From assembly GCF_025263265.1 (NCBI RefSeq), contig NZ_CP079869.1:5084001-5148000 (forward strand): DNA of 64,000 nucleotides, given 5' to 3'. The translations under genes and the position numbers were made by a program. The notes beneath the pieces are model-generated. The model searched no databases. It had not been told where the DNA came from and saw only the letters and a program-made list of their open reading frames with translations. Shown here in pieces: positions 9,573 through 18,571 of this stretch. Source of the stretch: Mycobacterium sp. SMC-4. GTDB lineage: Bacteria; Actinomycetota; Actinomycetes; Mycobacteriales; Mycobacteriaceae. The number at the start of each line of letters is the position of its first letter. Positions within the stretch are counted from its first letter, which is position 1.

Positions 9573-10477
9573 CAGCGGTCCCGGATACGGTCGCGCAAGG
9601 CGTCACCGGCGAAGTTGGCGATGATCGCGAGGAAAGCGACTGCGGCGGCCGGCATCACCGGAATCCACCAAGCGCTGAAGATGTAGGTGACACCCTGGGC
9701 GCTCATCGCCCCGAGTTCCGGGGCGGGCTGGGGCGCACCTAGACCCAGGAACGACAGGGTGGCCAGCATCAGCACCAGTGCCGCGATGTCCAGGCTGGCC
9801 GTCACGATCGTCACCGGCACCGCGCCCGGCAGCAGGTGTCGTCGCAACTGCCGCCAACCGCTGACTCCGCCGATGCGGGCTGCCTCCATGTGCGGTGATA
9901 CCCGCAATCGGCGGACCTCGGCCCGCACGATGCGGGCATAGAGCGGCCACCAGACCAGCGCAACGCCGATCAACGTGTGAGTGTACGAACGACCCAGGGC
10001 GGCAACGATGGCCAGTGCCAGAATCGGCCCAGGCAGGGCGAGAAAGGCATCGGTCATGCGCATGAGCACCGCGTCGAGCCAGCCTCCCCGAGCACCGGCG
10101 ATCAGCCCGATGAGGCCTCCGACCAGAACCGCCGACGCCACCACCGCCAGGGCGCCGAACCAACTCATCTGCATACCGCACAGCACTCGGCTCAGAACGT
10201 CTCGACCGACGGTGTCGGTGCCGAGCAAGTTGGTGGCATTGGGTGCGGTCATCGGTTTGCCCACAGCCAGCAGCGGGTCGAAGGGCGCGATCTGGCGGGC
10301 GAAGATCGTCACCACGAAGAGCAGCGCAAGCGCCCCGAATGCGGCGTATCCGGTCCCGGGCATACCCAAGAAATACTGGCGGGTCGCCAGCCCCACCCGT
10401 CCTGAGGCTCGGACCAACCCGGCTGGCAGCGGAAAGCTCGGGTACTTCGCTGATCCGGCGTTCTCGGTGACCGCCAT
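9572..10477 (-). CDS. Oligopeptide-type ABC transporter permease, DppC/OppC family
   Basis: About 301 residues with the DppC N-terminal TM followed by the periplasmic APFDPLLA...GTDTVGRDVLSRVL motif typical of OppC/DppC. It also has the coupling-loop sequence RIGGVSGWRQLRRHLLPG and the conserved LATLSFLGLGAPQPAPELGA segment. ATG at 10,477 is preferred because GAGGAG abuts the upstream ATG at 10,483 and is correctly spaced from the second. It lies 67 nt downstream of monooxygenase copy 2. Confidence 0.93.
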   Translation of the reverse strand: MAVTENAGSAKYPSFPLPAGLVRASGRVGLATRQYFLGMPGTGYAAFGALALLFVVTIFARQIAPFDPLLAVGKPMTAPNATNLLGTDTVGRDVLSRVLCGMQMSWFGALAVVASAVLVGGLIGLIAGARGGWLDAVLMRMTDAFLALPGPILALAIVAALGRSYTHTLIGVALVWWPLYARIVRAEVRRLRVSPHMEAARIGGVSGWRQLRRHLLPGAVPVTIVTASLDIAALVLMLATLSFLGLGAPQPAPELGAMSAQGVTYIFSAWWIPVMPAAAVAFLAIIANFAGDALRDRIRDR

Positions 10478-10544
10478 CGACATCTCCTCGTCTCGACTGT
10501 GGATGGAATACGCCGGGCCCGGGCGACTCTGGCCGGGCGTGCGC

Positions 10545-11879
10545 TCAGAACTCCCGCAACGTGTCGCGCAACGTGGTGCCGGTGTACTCGGTGCGGGTCA
10601 GGCCCAGCCGTTGCAGTTCGGGCACCAGGCCGTCGGTGATCGACGAGATGTAACTGCGGTTGAGGTCCCAGCCCGACTTCATGATGAGGAAGCCGTCGCC
10701 TCCGATCTCCTCCATCGCCTCGCCCATTCTGCGAGCGACCTGCTCAGGCGTCCCGATCAGTTCGATGCCGGTGCGTCCCCATTCAATGGCCAACTGCCGC
10801 AGTGTTTTCGGACCAGGACTGCCATCACCGCGCATGAAGTGCTCCAGCGATCCGCGTTCACCGTTGGTGGTCAGTCCCTCGGGCAGCGGTTCGTCCCAGT
10901 CGAACTTCTTGAAGTCGATCTCGGTATTCGACGAGATCCCAGCCAACGACTTCTCGATGTAGCTGTCCGACGAGACCAGCCGTTCGTAGTCGGCGCGGGC
11001 CTCGGCCTCGGTCGGCGCGACGATGGGTGATACGCAGAACATCAGCTTGATGTCATCGGGATTCCTGCCGGCGGCCTCGGCCCTGGCCCGGATGTCGTCG
11101 CGGTAAGATCTCATTCCCTCCACCCCGGTACCCACCGCCACGATTGCGTCGGCGGCCCGCGAGGCGAAGGCCCTGCCCCTCGGCGACGCACCCGCTTGCA
11201 GGATGGTCGGCTTGTGCTGGGGGGACGGCACAGTGTTCAGCGGGCCGCGCGATTTGAAATACTTGCCGACGAAGTCGATGGTGCGCACCTTTTTGAAGTC
11301 AGCGTAGGTATGTGTTTCCCGGTCCATGACCACCGCATCGGCGTCCCACGAATCCCACAACTCGCAGACCAGGTCGTAGTACTCGTCAGCGACGTTGTAA
11401 CGCTCGTCGTGCTCGGGCAGTCCGTCCAACCCGAAGTTCTGCGCGGCCCGATCTTCTGCTGAGGATACGATGTTCCAGCCGAACCTCCCGCCGGCAATCG
11501 AATCCACGGTTGAGGCGAGTCGAGCGAGCAGATAGGGCGGATAGAACGACGTCGACATCGTGGCCACCACACCGAGGTGGGACGTCATTGCCGCGATCAA
11601 CACTGCCAGCGGAACCGGGTCATGTTTGGGCGCAAAGACCGAGTTCTTCAGCGAACCTTCCATCGTTCCGCCGTAGGCATCGGCCACCATCACGGTGTCT
11701 TCGATCATGATGAAGTCGAAACACGCTCGCTCCATACTGCGTGCCATATCTACGTAGAAGCGCCCGTTGGGCCACTGAGCCACATCCGGGGACGCCCAAG
11801 GCGTGTCCCATTCCGGCGGAATGAAGTTCATGAACCAGCCCAGGTGGAACTTCTTTGTCATCGTCATCTCCTGATTCAT
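10545..11879 (-). CDS. NtaA/SnaA/DszA-family FMN-dependent monooxygenase (copy 2)
   Basis: The 444-residue paralogue of the 2,899-4,203 enzyme has the same landmarks: KKFHLGWFMNFIPPEW, PKHDPVPLAVLIAAMT, FGWNIVSSAEDRAAQNFG, GKYFKSRGPLN and QAGASPRGRAFASRAAD. The start is taken at 11,879 (MNQEMTMTKK), preceded by GGAG; ATG 11,861 is an alternative with its own GGAG at good spacing. It lies inside the ABC transporter operon, between ATPase and permeases, which ties oxidation to uptake. Two monooxygenases may act on successive C-N or C-S bonds, or on different substrates. Confidence 0.9.
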   Translation of the reverse strand: MNQEMTMTKKFHLGWFMNFIPPEWDTPWASPDVAQWPNGRFYVDMARSMERACFDFIMIEDTVMVADAYGGTMEGSLKNSVFAPKHDPVPLAVLIAAMTSHLGVVATMSTSFYPPYLLARLASTVDSIAGGRFGWNIVSSAEDRAAQNFGLDGLPEHDERYNVADEYYDLVCELWDSWDADAVVMDRETHTYADFKKVRTIDFVGKYFKSRGPLNTVPSPQHKPTILQAGASPRGRAFASRAADAIVAVGTGVEGMRSYRDDIRARAEAAGRNPDDIKLMFCVSPIVAPTEAEARADYERLVSSDSYIEKSLAGISSNTEIDFKKFDWDEPLPEGLTTNGERGSLEHFMRGDGSPGPKTLRQLAIEWGRTGIELIGTPEQVARRMGEAMEEIGGDGFLIMKSGWDLNRSYISSITDGLVPELQRLGLTRTEYTGTTLRDTLREF

Positions 11880-11935
11880 CGGATCTCCGCGGAACTGTGG
11901 AACCGCGGGGTGTTTGGTTTTCCGTGCGTGAACGG

Positions 11936-13942
11936 TCAACCCGCGAGTTGGCGCCCGGCCTGCGTTTCGGTGAGCAGGCAGGACACCAGGTGCCTACCGG
12001 CGTCTGCAGTGGCAAGCAATGTCGGTGCTTGCGTTACACAACGGTCCACACGCTGCGGGCACCGTGGGTGAAAGGCGCATCCGCTCGGCACCGCAAGCGG
12101 GCTGGCGGGCTCACCAGGCAACCGCACCGGCGCCTTGCCCGGACTGGGTATAGCAGCCAGAAGCGCCTTTGTGTAGGGATGTTTCGGGTTGTCGATGATC
12201 TCCTGGGTGGGCGCCAGCTCGACGATCTGGCCGAGATACATGACCGCGATCCGGTCCGCAATGAACCGTGCTGCGGCGAGGTCATGGGTGACGAACATGA
12301 CTGCCATACCAAGCTCACGCCGCAGCTCCTGTAGCAGGTTCAGTACTGATCCGGCCAGCGACGCGTCGAGCGCCGAGGTCGGCTCGTCGCACAGCAGAAG
12401 TCGAGGGGGGTCGATGACAGCCCGGGCGAAGGCGACTCGCTGGCGTTGACCGCCCGACAGGCTCGACGCTTTGACATTCGCGACGTCGGGCGGCAGTCCG
12501 ACCTGACGCAGAGCGGCGTCGACACGTTCCCGCCGACGGCTTCGGTTGGTGGATCGCAGAAGTCTCTCGCCGACGATCTCTCCCACTGTCATCCACGGGG
12601 TCAGGGACGCCCCGGCGTCTTGGAAGATCATCTGCGGCCGGACGCCGTCGCACTGCACTGTGCCGCCGTCGGGTTTGATGAGCCCGGCCACGACCCGCAA
12701 CAATGTTGATTTCCCGGACCCGGATTCCCCCACCACGGCAATGGATTCGCCGAGCGAGACGTCGAGAATGACATGCCGCAACGCATGCAGATCGTCATGG
12801 CGAAAGGGGCCCCGCCGCACGCTGAACCGCTTCTCCACACCGTTGATCTGCACCGCAAGCCTGGATTGGTCGAGCTCGATCATCGGCGGAAACGGCCGGA
12901 AGTCCCGACGGCTCTGGGTCTGGGTGGTCGCGCCCGCCACGATGCAGGCTGCGACCCCCGAATGGGTGGCAGCCGGTACGGGTTGGGGAACCAGCTCCGC
13001 GCAGGCGGCGGTGGCAGCACAGCAGCGTGGGGCGAACGCACAGCCCGCTTGATCTTCTCTTGGGTCCGGCGGCTGACCGGGCAGTGCGCTGATCGGTTGT
13101 CCCACGGGGATATCCAGGTCCAGACGTGAATCCAGCAGTCCGAGGGTGTACGGATGCGACGGTGCAGCCAGCACCTCGTCCATCGCGCCGAGTTCGGCCA
13201 GCCTGCCGCTGTACATCACCGCCACCCGGTCAGCGATCTGCGAGGCCACCCCGATGTCGTGGGTGACCACGATGAACGACGTGCCCAGTTCCAGGCACAG
13301 ATCCCGCAGCAGTGCAAGCACCTGAGCTTGCACCGTGACATCGAGAGCCGTCGTGGGTTCGTCGGCGATCACCAGGTCCGGACGGCCGGCCACCGCCATG
13401 GCAATCATCACCCGTTGCCGCAGCCCCCCGGAAAGTTCATGAGGGTAGGCCTTCATCCGTCGGACCGGATCAGGCACGCCGACGAGTTCAAGCAGTCGCT
13501 GGGCCTCGCCGGCGTCCTCGGTCACCTCGACAATCTGCCTTCCCACCCGCATCGTCGGGTCCAGCGAGGTCATCGGATCCTGGAACACCGCTCCCAGGTG
13601 GGTCTTGCGCACCCGGCACCGTTCCTGTGGACTTGCGGTGACCATGTCGATGCCGCAAACCTCGGCTCGACCGGAGATCGACGGAGCCGGTTGTCCGGCG
13701 AGTAGACCGAGCAGACTCAAACCCAGCACGCTCTTACCAGAGCCGGATTCCCCGACCAGCGCGAGCACCTCACCGGGTGCGACGTCGAGGCTCACGCCCC
13801 GCAGCGCATGCAACGGCACGCCGCGACGCCGGAACGTCACCGACAGCTCGCGCACGCTGGCACGCGGCGCGGTTTCCCGGACCGCTGTCGGCCGCGTCGT
13901 CGGCCCGGACGCTCTCGGCACTGGGGGGTTGTCGATGCTCAT
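11936..13942 (-). CDS. Fused double ATPase of an oligopeptide-type ABC importer (DppD-DppF fusion)
   Basis: The 668-residue protein contains two complete nucleotide-binding domains. The first has Walker [12 protein letters not shown], signature LSGGLRQRV and Walker [13 protein letters not shown]; the second has [20 protein letters not shown] and [12 protein letters not shown]. Each half ends in the OppD/F C-terminal motif (GCAFAPRCC and GCAFHPRCP). Such fusions serve importers that need only one ATPase gene. The ATG at 13,942 ([13 protein letters not shown]) is chosen; an upstream in-frame ATG at 14,029 would add a non-conserved tail. It is first in the reverse operon and divergent from the flavin reductases across about 240 nt that must hold both promoters. 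Confidence 0.94.
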   Translation of the reverse strand: MSIDNPPVPRASGPTTRPTAVRETAPRASVRELSVTFRRRGVPLHALRGVSLDVAPGEVLALVGESGSGKSVLGLSLLGLLAGQPAPSISGRAEVCGIDMVTASPQERCRVRKTHLGAVFQDPMTSLDPTMRVGRQIVEVTEDAGEAQRLLELVGVPDPVRRMKAYPHELSGGLRQRVMIAMAVAGRPDLVIADEPTTALDVTVQAQVLALLRDLCLELGTSFIVVTHDIGVASQIADRVAVMYSGRLAELGAMDEVLAAPSHPYTLGLLDSRLDLDIPVGQPISALPGQPPDPREDQAGCAFAPRCCAATAACAELVPQPVPAATHSGVAACIVAGATTQTQSRRDFRPFPPMIELDQSRLAVQINGVEKRFSVRRGPFRHDDLHALRHVILDVSLGESIAVVGESGSGKSTLLRVVAGLIKPDGGTVQCDGVRPQMIFQDAGASLTPWMTVGEIVGERLLRSTNRSRRRERVDAALRQVGLPPDVANVKASSLSGGQRQRVAFARAVIDPPRLLLCDEPTSALDASLAGSVLNLLQELRRELGMAVMFVTHDLAAARFIADRIAVMYLGQIVELAPTQEIIDNPKHPYTKALLAAIPSPGKAPVRLPGEPASPLAVPSGCAFHPRCPQRVDRCVTQAPTLLATADAGRHLVSCLLTETQAGRQLAG

Positions 13943-14184
13943 GGCGGGCTGGTCTTTCGTTCGCTGCCGGAAGTGGATTGACCCGACCTTGGGTAGCGAC
14001 AGCAAAACCGTTGTGCGTGACAGGTTCACGACGTACCGATGTCGATCGGATTGCGCCGCTGAAGTTTCGGCAGCCCCAGCTGTGGCGCAATGCAGGATTT
14101 ACCCGGTGGCCGGACCTGAGAAATCAACGTCTTCTTGACTGCATGGAAGAACACGTTGACCGGGTGAACGGAGAAGGGCTGCGC

Positions 14185-14670
14185 ATGACCGTCGTAGTAG
14201 TGGGAAATCCCAAGCCGAACTCGCGGACACGAGCCGCAGCGGAGCTGGTCGCCGAACGACTCAGCGGCGCTACACCTGAACATGTCATCGATGTCGTCGA
14301 CCTCGGCTCCGGTCTGCTGGGATGGGGTGACCCGAAGGTGGCCCAAGCCAAAGAGATCGTGAAGTCGGCGCAGTGCCTGCTGGTGGCATCGCCGACGTTC
14401 AAGGCGACCTACACCGGGCTGCTCAAGCTCTTCCTCGATCAGTTCGGACAGGGTGAGCTCGGTGGGCTCACGACATTCCCGCTGATGCTCGGCGGTTCGC
14501 CGACCCACGCATTGGCACCGGAGCTGACGCTGCGGCCGGTGCTGGTCGAGATCGGGGCCAGTTGCCCGGCGCCGAGTCTGTATCTGCTCGACTCCGATTA
14601 CGCGACGTCACCGGAGCTGGACACCTGGCTCGCCATCGCGCGTCGGTTCGTGCCGCAGGTGTCGGTATGA
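14185..14670 (+). CDS. NADPH-dependent FMN reductase (SsuE-like)
   Basis: The 161-residue flavodoxin-fold protein begins MTVVVVGNPKPNSRTRAAAE, with the GNPKPNSRT loop binding FMN phosphate, and has VASPTFKATYTGLLKLFLDQ and FPLMLGGSPTHAL, both hallmarks of SsuE/NAD(P)H:FMN oxidoreductases. ATG 14,185 follows GGAGAAGGG (14,170-14,178) at good spacing. Its ATGA overlap with the next flavin reductase shows coupled translation. Together they can supply FMNH2 to the two monooxygenases, as EmoB does for EmoA in EDTA degradation. Confidence 0.9.
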   Translation: MTVVVVGNPKPNSRTRAAAELVAERLSGATPEHVIDVVDLGSGLLGWGDPKVAQAKEIVKSAQCLLVASPTFKATYTGLLKLFLDQFGQGELGGLTTFPLMLGGSPTHALAPELTLRPVLVEIGASCPAPSLYLLDSDYATSPELDTWLAIARRFVPQVSV

Positions 14671-15167
14671 TCGCCGCAGTCGAGGGACAGTTCGACCAGA
14701 CCCTGTTACGTCAGGCGCTCGGGTGTTTTCCCAGCGGGGTGACCGCGTTCTGCGGCCTGATCGACAACATCGCCGAGGGGATGGCGGCGAGTTCCTTCAC
14801 GTCTGTGTCGCTGGCCCCTCCGCTGGTGTCGGTGTGCGTCGCGAACACCTCGACGACGTGGCCCAAGCTGGCGCGACTCGAGCGGCTCGGACTCAGCGTG
14901 CTGGCCAGCGACCACGGGACCGTCGCGCGGTCGCTGGCAGCCAAAACCGCAGACCGTTTTGCCGGTGTCGATTGGGAGGCCACCGACAGCGGTGCCGTTT
15001 TCGTGCACGGGTCCACGCTGTGGCTGGAGTGCGCACCGTTCAAACGTATCGAGGCCGGTGACCACGAGATCGTGGTGCTGCAGGTCATGGCGCTGGCGAT
15101 GTACCCGGATATTGCTCCGATGATCTTCCACCGCAGCGGATTTCACGCGCTCTCTGCCACCGGATGA
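14667..15167 (+). CDS. Flavin reductase, HpaC/FMN-binding split-barrel family
   Basis: The 166-residue protein shows the diagnostic FPSGVTAFCGLIDNIAEGMA, ASSFTSVSLAPPLVSVCV and AAKTADRFAGVDWE of two-component monooxygenase reductases. The start overlaps the SsuE-like gene by 4 nt (ATGA at 14,667-14,670). Two structurally unrelated reductases next to two monooxygenases suggests dedicated partners or redundancy. A strong bidirectional hairpin follows. Confidence 0.9.
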   Translation: MIAAVEGQFDQTLLRQALGCFPSGVTAFCGLIDNIAEGMAASSFTSVSLAPPLVSVCVANTSTTWPKLARLERLGLSVLASDHGTVARSLAAKTADRFAGVDWEATDSGAVFVHGSTLWLECAPFKRIEAGDHEIVVLQVMALAMYPDIAPMIFHRSGFHALSATG

Positions 15168-15173
15168 TCTGGC

Positions 15174-15214
15174 GGTTCCGGGAGGCGGCCCCCTGCCGAA
15201 CCGCCTCCCGGACC
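15174..15214. terminator. Strong bidirectional terminator hairpin
   Basis: GGTTCCGGGAGGCGG (15,174-15,188) pairs with CCGCCTCCCGGACC (15,201-15,214), including 12 uninterrupted pairs around a 12-nt loop. It sits exactly between the convergent flavin reductase and binding-protein genes. Confidence 0.8.
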
Positions 15215-15215
15215 G

Positions 15216-16844
15216 TCAGGCTCGTTTGAGTGCCGGCGGCCAGAAGATCTGCGGAAAGAATGAATTGCTCTCGATGCCGGTCAGGTAGGTGTGTGCCACC
15301 ATCGAATTGGGCGGCAGGCACAACGGGATGAAGACCGCCTCGTCGAGGACGATCTCGCTGCACCGCCGATATACCTCGTTCATCTGCTCCGTGGTGGGCT
15401 GTTGGACTGCCTGGTCCATCAGCATGTCCAGCTCGGGGTTCGAATACTGGTAGAAGTTCAGCGGCTTGGCCCCGGTGCGCATCAGGATGCGGAAGGTGGT
15501 GTCGAGGTGCAGGGTGTCCCCGCCCAGGAAAGTCACCATCATGTCGGGTCGTTTCTCCGGCGGCTGATTGGCCAGGTCGAACTGCTCAGCCACCGGCAGC
15601 GTCCGTACGGTCACATCGAGTCCGAGTGCAGCCAGTTGGCTCTGTACCAGTTCGGCCATCTGCTGTCGCGGTGCTCCGCCGTCGGCTGCCCAGGCCAGGT
15701 CGACCTTCTTCGAGGCCAGTGTCGCCACCTTCGCCTCCAGCGCTGCGGTGTCGACCTCGGCCGGGAACGGCGCCATCTCCGGGGGCAGTGACTTGGCCGG
15801 CCACATCGTCTCCTGCACCGTCGCCAAACCACCCCACGCGGTCTCGACGATGCTTCTGCGATCCAGAGCGGAGAGCAACGCCCGGCGCAGCTCCACGTCG
15901 GCGAAGATGCCTGACATCGGATTGAGCCATATCGCCTCACCCACCCCACCGACGGCGTTCACCACCGAGAACTGCGGATTGTTCTGATATGCCAGCACAT
16001 CAGGGATGGCCAGACCCTTGGTCACGATATCGAACGCGCCGGAGTCGAGCTGCATCTTCTGCGTCGTGATGTCGGGGGTGATCTCGATTCGGACACTCTC
16101 GAACGCCGGCTTTCCGCCCCAGTATTCGTCGAACGCAGCCAGCGTGTAGTGGCTGCCCGGAACGAACTCGGTGAAGGTGTAAGGCCCGCATCCTGCATCG
16201 TGGGTCTTGAGCCAATCCTGGGCGAGATCATCCCCTTTGGCGTTGGAGGCCACCGCCGTCGGGCTCACCGCGAACGGTTGCCATGGACAGGCCAGATAAT
16301 GCAGAAACGCGTTGTTGGGTTCAGAGAGCGTGACGACGAAGGTCGTGGGATCGGGCGCCGCGGTGCCGGCCACTCCTTCGACCATGTATGCCGGCCCTTG
16401 GTTGACGGCCGCGCGACGCGTGAAGCTCTCGACCCAGGACTGCGCGTCAGCGATAGTCCCGTCGTGGAACTTCACGCCCGGATGCAGGACGAAGGTGTAG
16501 ACGAGCTGATCCGGCGAGACCGTCCACGACTTCGCCAGCGCGGGGATGATCTCGGCCGAGGCGGGTTCGTAGCGGACCAGACCTTCGTAAGCCAGATGCA
16601 TCACCTGGGCACCCTCGCCCTCGTACATGATGTCGGGATCGGGGACCTGCATGTCGGCCAGGAACGGCATCCTCAGGGTGAGGGTGCCACCGTTGGATGC
16701 GGAGCCGCCCGCCCCGCATGATGCGAGAAGCGATGCCAGCCCGATTCCGCCGATGGTCAGGCCGCCGGCCTTGAGGAAGCTACGGCGATCGAGGCCGGCG
16801 GGGGGCTTGGGCGATCTCGCGGACGGATGGGCAGGTTCGAACAC
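15216..16844 (-). CDS. Oligopeptide-type ABC transporter substrate-binding lipoprotein (SBP family 5)
   Basis: The 542-residue protein carries a Tat-type leader (DRRSFLKAG at about 20) followed by a lipobox LLASC, so it is exported folded and anchored as a lipoprotein. The body has SBP_bac_5 features: VMHLAYEGLVRYEP, LAKSWTVSPDQLVYTFVLHPGVKFHDGTIADAQSW and a C-terminal KPLNFYQYSNPELDMLMDQA. The Tat route fits a metal- or cofactor-complexed ligand. It is transcribed alone, convergent to the flavin reductases, with its promoter in 16,845-17,108. It completes the importer formed by the genes at 8,577-13,942. Confidence 0.93.
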   Translation of the reverse strand: MFEPAHPSARSPKPPAGLDRRSFLKAGGLTIGGIGLASLLASCGAGGSASNGGTLTLRMPFLADMQVPDPDIMYEGEGAQVMHLAYEGLVRYEPASAEIIPALAKSWTVSPDQLVYTFVLHPGVKFHDGTIADAQSWVESFTRRAAVNQGPAYMVEGVAGTAAPDPTTFVVTLSEPNNAFLHYLACPWQPFAVSPTAVASNAKGDDLAQDWLKTHDAGCGPYTFTEFVPGSHYTLAAFDEYWGGKPAFESVRIEITPDITTQKMQLDSGAFDIVTKGLAIPDVLAYQNNPQFSVVNAVGGVGEAIWLNPMSGIFADVELRRALLSALDRRSIVETAWGGLATVQETMWPAKSLPPEMAPFPAEVDTAALEAKVATLASKKVDLAWAADGGAPRQQMAELVQSQLAALGLDVTVRTLPVAEQFDLANQPPEKRPDMMVTFLGGDTLHLDTTFRILMRTGAKPLNFYQYSNPELDMLMDQAVQQPTTEQMNEVYRRCSEIVLDEAVFIPLCLPPNSMVAHTYLTGIESNSFFPQIFWPPALKRA

Positions 16845-16926
16845 GGCGCCTCCTACTGGACTCGGCTTGCTGGGCAGAACACGGCATTCGCTGGCGTGGT
16901 TCTTTGCGCGCAGTCAATCTCGGTCT

Positions 16927-16946
16927 CGTGACGCATCCGCGTCACG
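16927..16946. promoter_or_regulatory. Palindrome upstream of the binding-protein gene
   Basis: CGTGACGC ATCC GCGTCACG has perfect 8-bp arms around 4 nt and lies 83 nt upstream of the binding-protein start. It is a candidate operator, possibly for the island's GntR regulator; no second copy was found in the divergent promoter at 13,943-14,184. Confidence 0.4.
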
Positions 16947-16968
16947 GGAGTGCCTCGCGTATTACGCC

Positions 16969-17009
16969 GGTGTCGGCGGTCACCGGGCCGCGCACGCCTG
17001 ACGAGGCAT
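16969..17009. repeat. Degenerate copy of the leuA 3' end (right copy)
   Basis: This 41-bp segment matches 2,752-2,793 at about 38 of 42 positions, beginning GGTGTCGGCGGTCA and ending CCTGACGAGGCAT in both. One deleted base breaks the leuA frame before the stop. It lies immediately before the conserved backbone gene at 17,109 and is interpreted as the far junction of the inserted island. Confidence 0.75.
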
Positions 17010-17108
17010 CGCCGCCGAATTCCGGGGTCTTTGGACTCTGCTCCGGCTCCGGCAGCACGGCTTGACTGAGGCTCACGCACACCGTGTCACCTGGGTCAAG
17101 GAGCCGTC

Positions 17109-17525
17109 ATGTGGGATTCATTCTGGGACTACTTCTGGTCGATGCTCGTGATCTTCGCGTTCATCGCCTATCTGCTCATCCTGTTCACCATCCTGGCCGA
17201 CCTGTTCTGGCGCGACCACAAGACCTCGGGATGGATCAAGGCGGTGTGGGTGATCTTTCTCGTGGCGCTGCCGTATCTGACTGCGCTGGTCTACCTGATC
17301 GTCCGCGGCCGAGGCATGGCGGAGCGGGCCCGTGAACAGGCGCTGCAGGCCAAACGGGAGACCGACGATTACATCCGGCAGGCAGCCGGGCGCAGTCCAG
17401 CCCAGGACATCGCCGACGCCAAAGCGCTGCTGGATGCCGGAACGATTTCCCAGACCGAGTTCGACCGTCTGAAAGCCCGCGCGCTCGGTACGTCAGAACA
17501 GGGTGAACTGATCACCGGCCGGTGA
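17109..17525 (+). CDS. Small membrane protein with PLDc_N and SHOCT domains
   Basis: The 138-residue protein has two transmembrane helices (FWSMLVIFAFIAYLLILFTI and IKAVWVIFLVALPYLTALVY) forming a phospholipase-D-nuclease N-terminal-like domain. A charged linker follows, then a C-terminal SHOCT motif (DIADAKALLDAGTISQTEFD). The family is common in actinobacteria; its role is unknown. ATG at 17,109 has AGGAG 10 nt upstream. The 3' end overlaps the convergent exonuclease gene by 33 nt. Confidence 0.85.
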   Translation: MWDSFWDYFWSMLVIFAFIAYLLILFTILADLFWRDHKTSGWIKAVWVIFLVALPYLTALVYLIVRGRGMAERAREQALQAKRETDDYIRQAAGRSPAQDIADAKALLDAGTISQTEFDRLKARALGTSEQGELITGR

Positions 17526-18494
17526 GGCCTCGGTGAACTCTTCGATGGCCGAGCCGCCGATGACCGCGTCCAGCGCGGCGAGGAACGCCGCGCTGCCCAG
17601 CAGCGGGACCCCGAATTCGCCGGCCTGATAGGCCTTTCCCTGTTCGGGCGCCGCGGTGTCGCACACCACCAGCGACGTGTGGGCATCGACGGTGTCGGTG
17701 TAAGCCAGACCGGCCGCCAGGAGTCGTTCGACGAGCTCCTCGTGGGTGCAGTCGACTTCGGCGGCCAACGCCACCCGCATGCCCTGCACCAGTGGTCGTC
17801 CGGCGACGTGGCGGCCCGGGTTGGCGTAGGGGCACGGCATGCGCGCGGCGAGCGCCTTGAGCGGGCGCATTTCCTCATGGGTGACGCGCCCGTTGGGCCA
17901 ACGCCGCCGCGTCACCGGGTGCACGGGCAGCCACTTGCGACGCTCCGCTGCGCGCACCAGCACCGGCTTGAGGATCTGCGCCAGCACCATCGCGTCGTCG
18001 AGCGCGTCGTGCGGCCGGATCTGGGTGACGCCCCAGTGTGCGGCCAGGGTCTCCAGACGGAGATTCTCCAGCCCCAGATCGCATCGCCGGGCCAGCTCGA
18101 CAGTGCACATGACCGAATCGACGGGCAGCTCGGCGTGTACCAGTTCGGCCTCGGCGGCCAGGAACGCATAGTCGAAACCGGCGTTGTGGGCGACCAGGGT
18201 TCGTCCGCGCAGCACCTCGGCGAGGTCGCCGACGATGTCACCGAAGGCCGGTTGGCCGGCCAGCATCTCGGCGGTGAGGCCGTGCACATGGGTGGGACCG
18301 GGATCGACACCCGGGTTCAGCAAGCTGTAGAAGCTGTTCTCGACGTTGCCGTCGTCGCTGAGGGCCAGCGCGGCGATGCTGACCACCCGTGCCTGACCAG
18401 GACGGAAACCGGTGGTCTCGACGTCGACGACGGCCCAGCCCGACCCGGGCTGATCAGCTGGCCTGCCCCAGCGGGTCGCGACGGTCGGGCTCAT
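17493..18494 (-). CDS. DnaQ-like 3'-5' exonuclease with C-terminal BRCT-like region and clamp-binding tail
   Basis: The 333-residue protein has a DEDDh exonuclease domain at about 18-185: Exo I VVDVETTGF, Exo II LVAHNAGFDYAFL and Exo III PHDALDDAMVL. Residues about 230-320 (HVAGRPLVQGMRVAL...ELVERLLAAGLAYTDTVD...SLVVCDT) resemble a BRCT domain. The last five residues are QFTLF, matching the bacterial sliding-clamp-binding consensus QxxLF. This is the positional equivalent of M. tuberculosis Rv3711, which also follows leuA. It is a proofreading- or repair-type exonuclease, though the main mycobacterial replicase proofreads through DnaE1 itself. Confidence 0.9.
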   Translation of the reverse strand: MSPTVATRWGRPADQPGSGWAVVDVETTGFRPGQARVVSIAALALSDDGNVENSFYSLLNPGVDPGPTHVHGLTAEMLAGQPAFGDIVGDLAEVLRGRTLVAHNAGFDYAFLAAEAELVHAELPVDSVMCTVELARRCDLGLENLRLETLAAHWGVTQIRPHDALDDAMVLAQILKPVLVRAAERRKWLPVHPVTRRRWPNGRVTHEEMRPLKALAARMPCPYANPGRHVAGRPLVQGMRVALAAEVDCTHEELVERLLAAGLAYTDTVDAHTSLVVCDTAAPEQGKAYQAGEFGVPLLGSAAFLAALDAVIGGSAIEEFTEASPAGDQFTLF

Positions 18495-18571
18495 TCTCCG
18501 AGGATGGCACGCACCGCCGACAAGCCGTGCTCCATCTCACCGCGTGTCGGCCGCTCTTCTACACTCCCGGC

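Noticed and set aside
14136..14160. KstR-like box AGAACACGTTGAC upstream of the FMN reductase
   Set aside because: The flanking T and A of the TnnAACnnGTTnnA consensus are absent, and no sterol gene is nearby.
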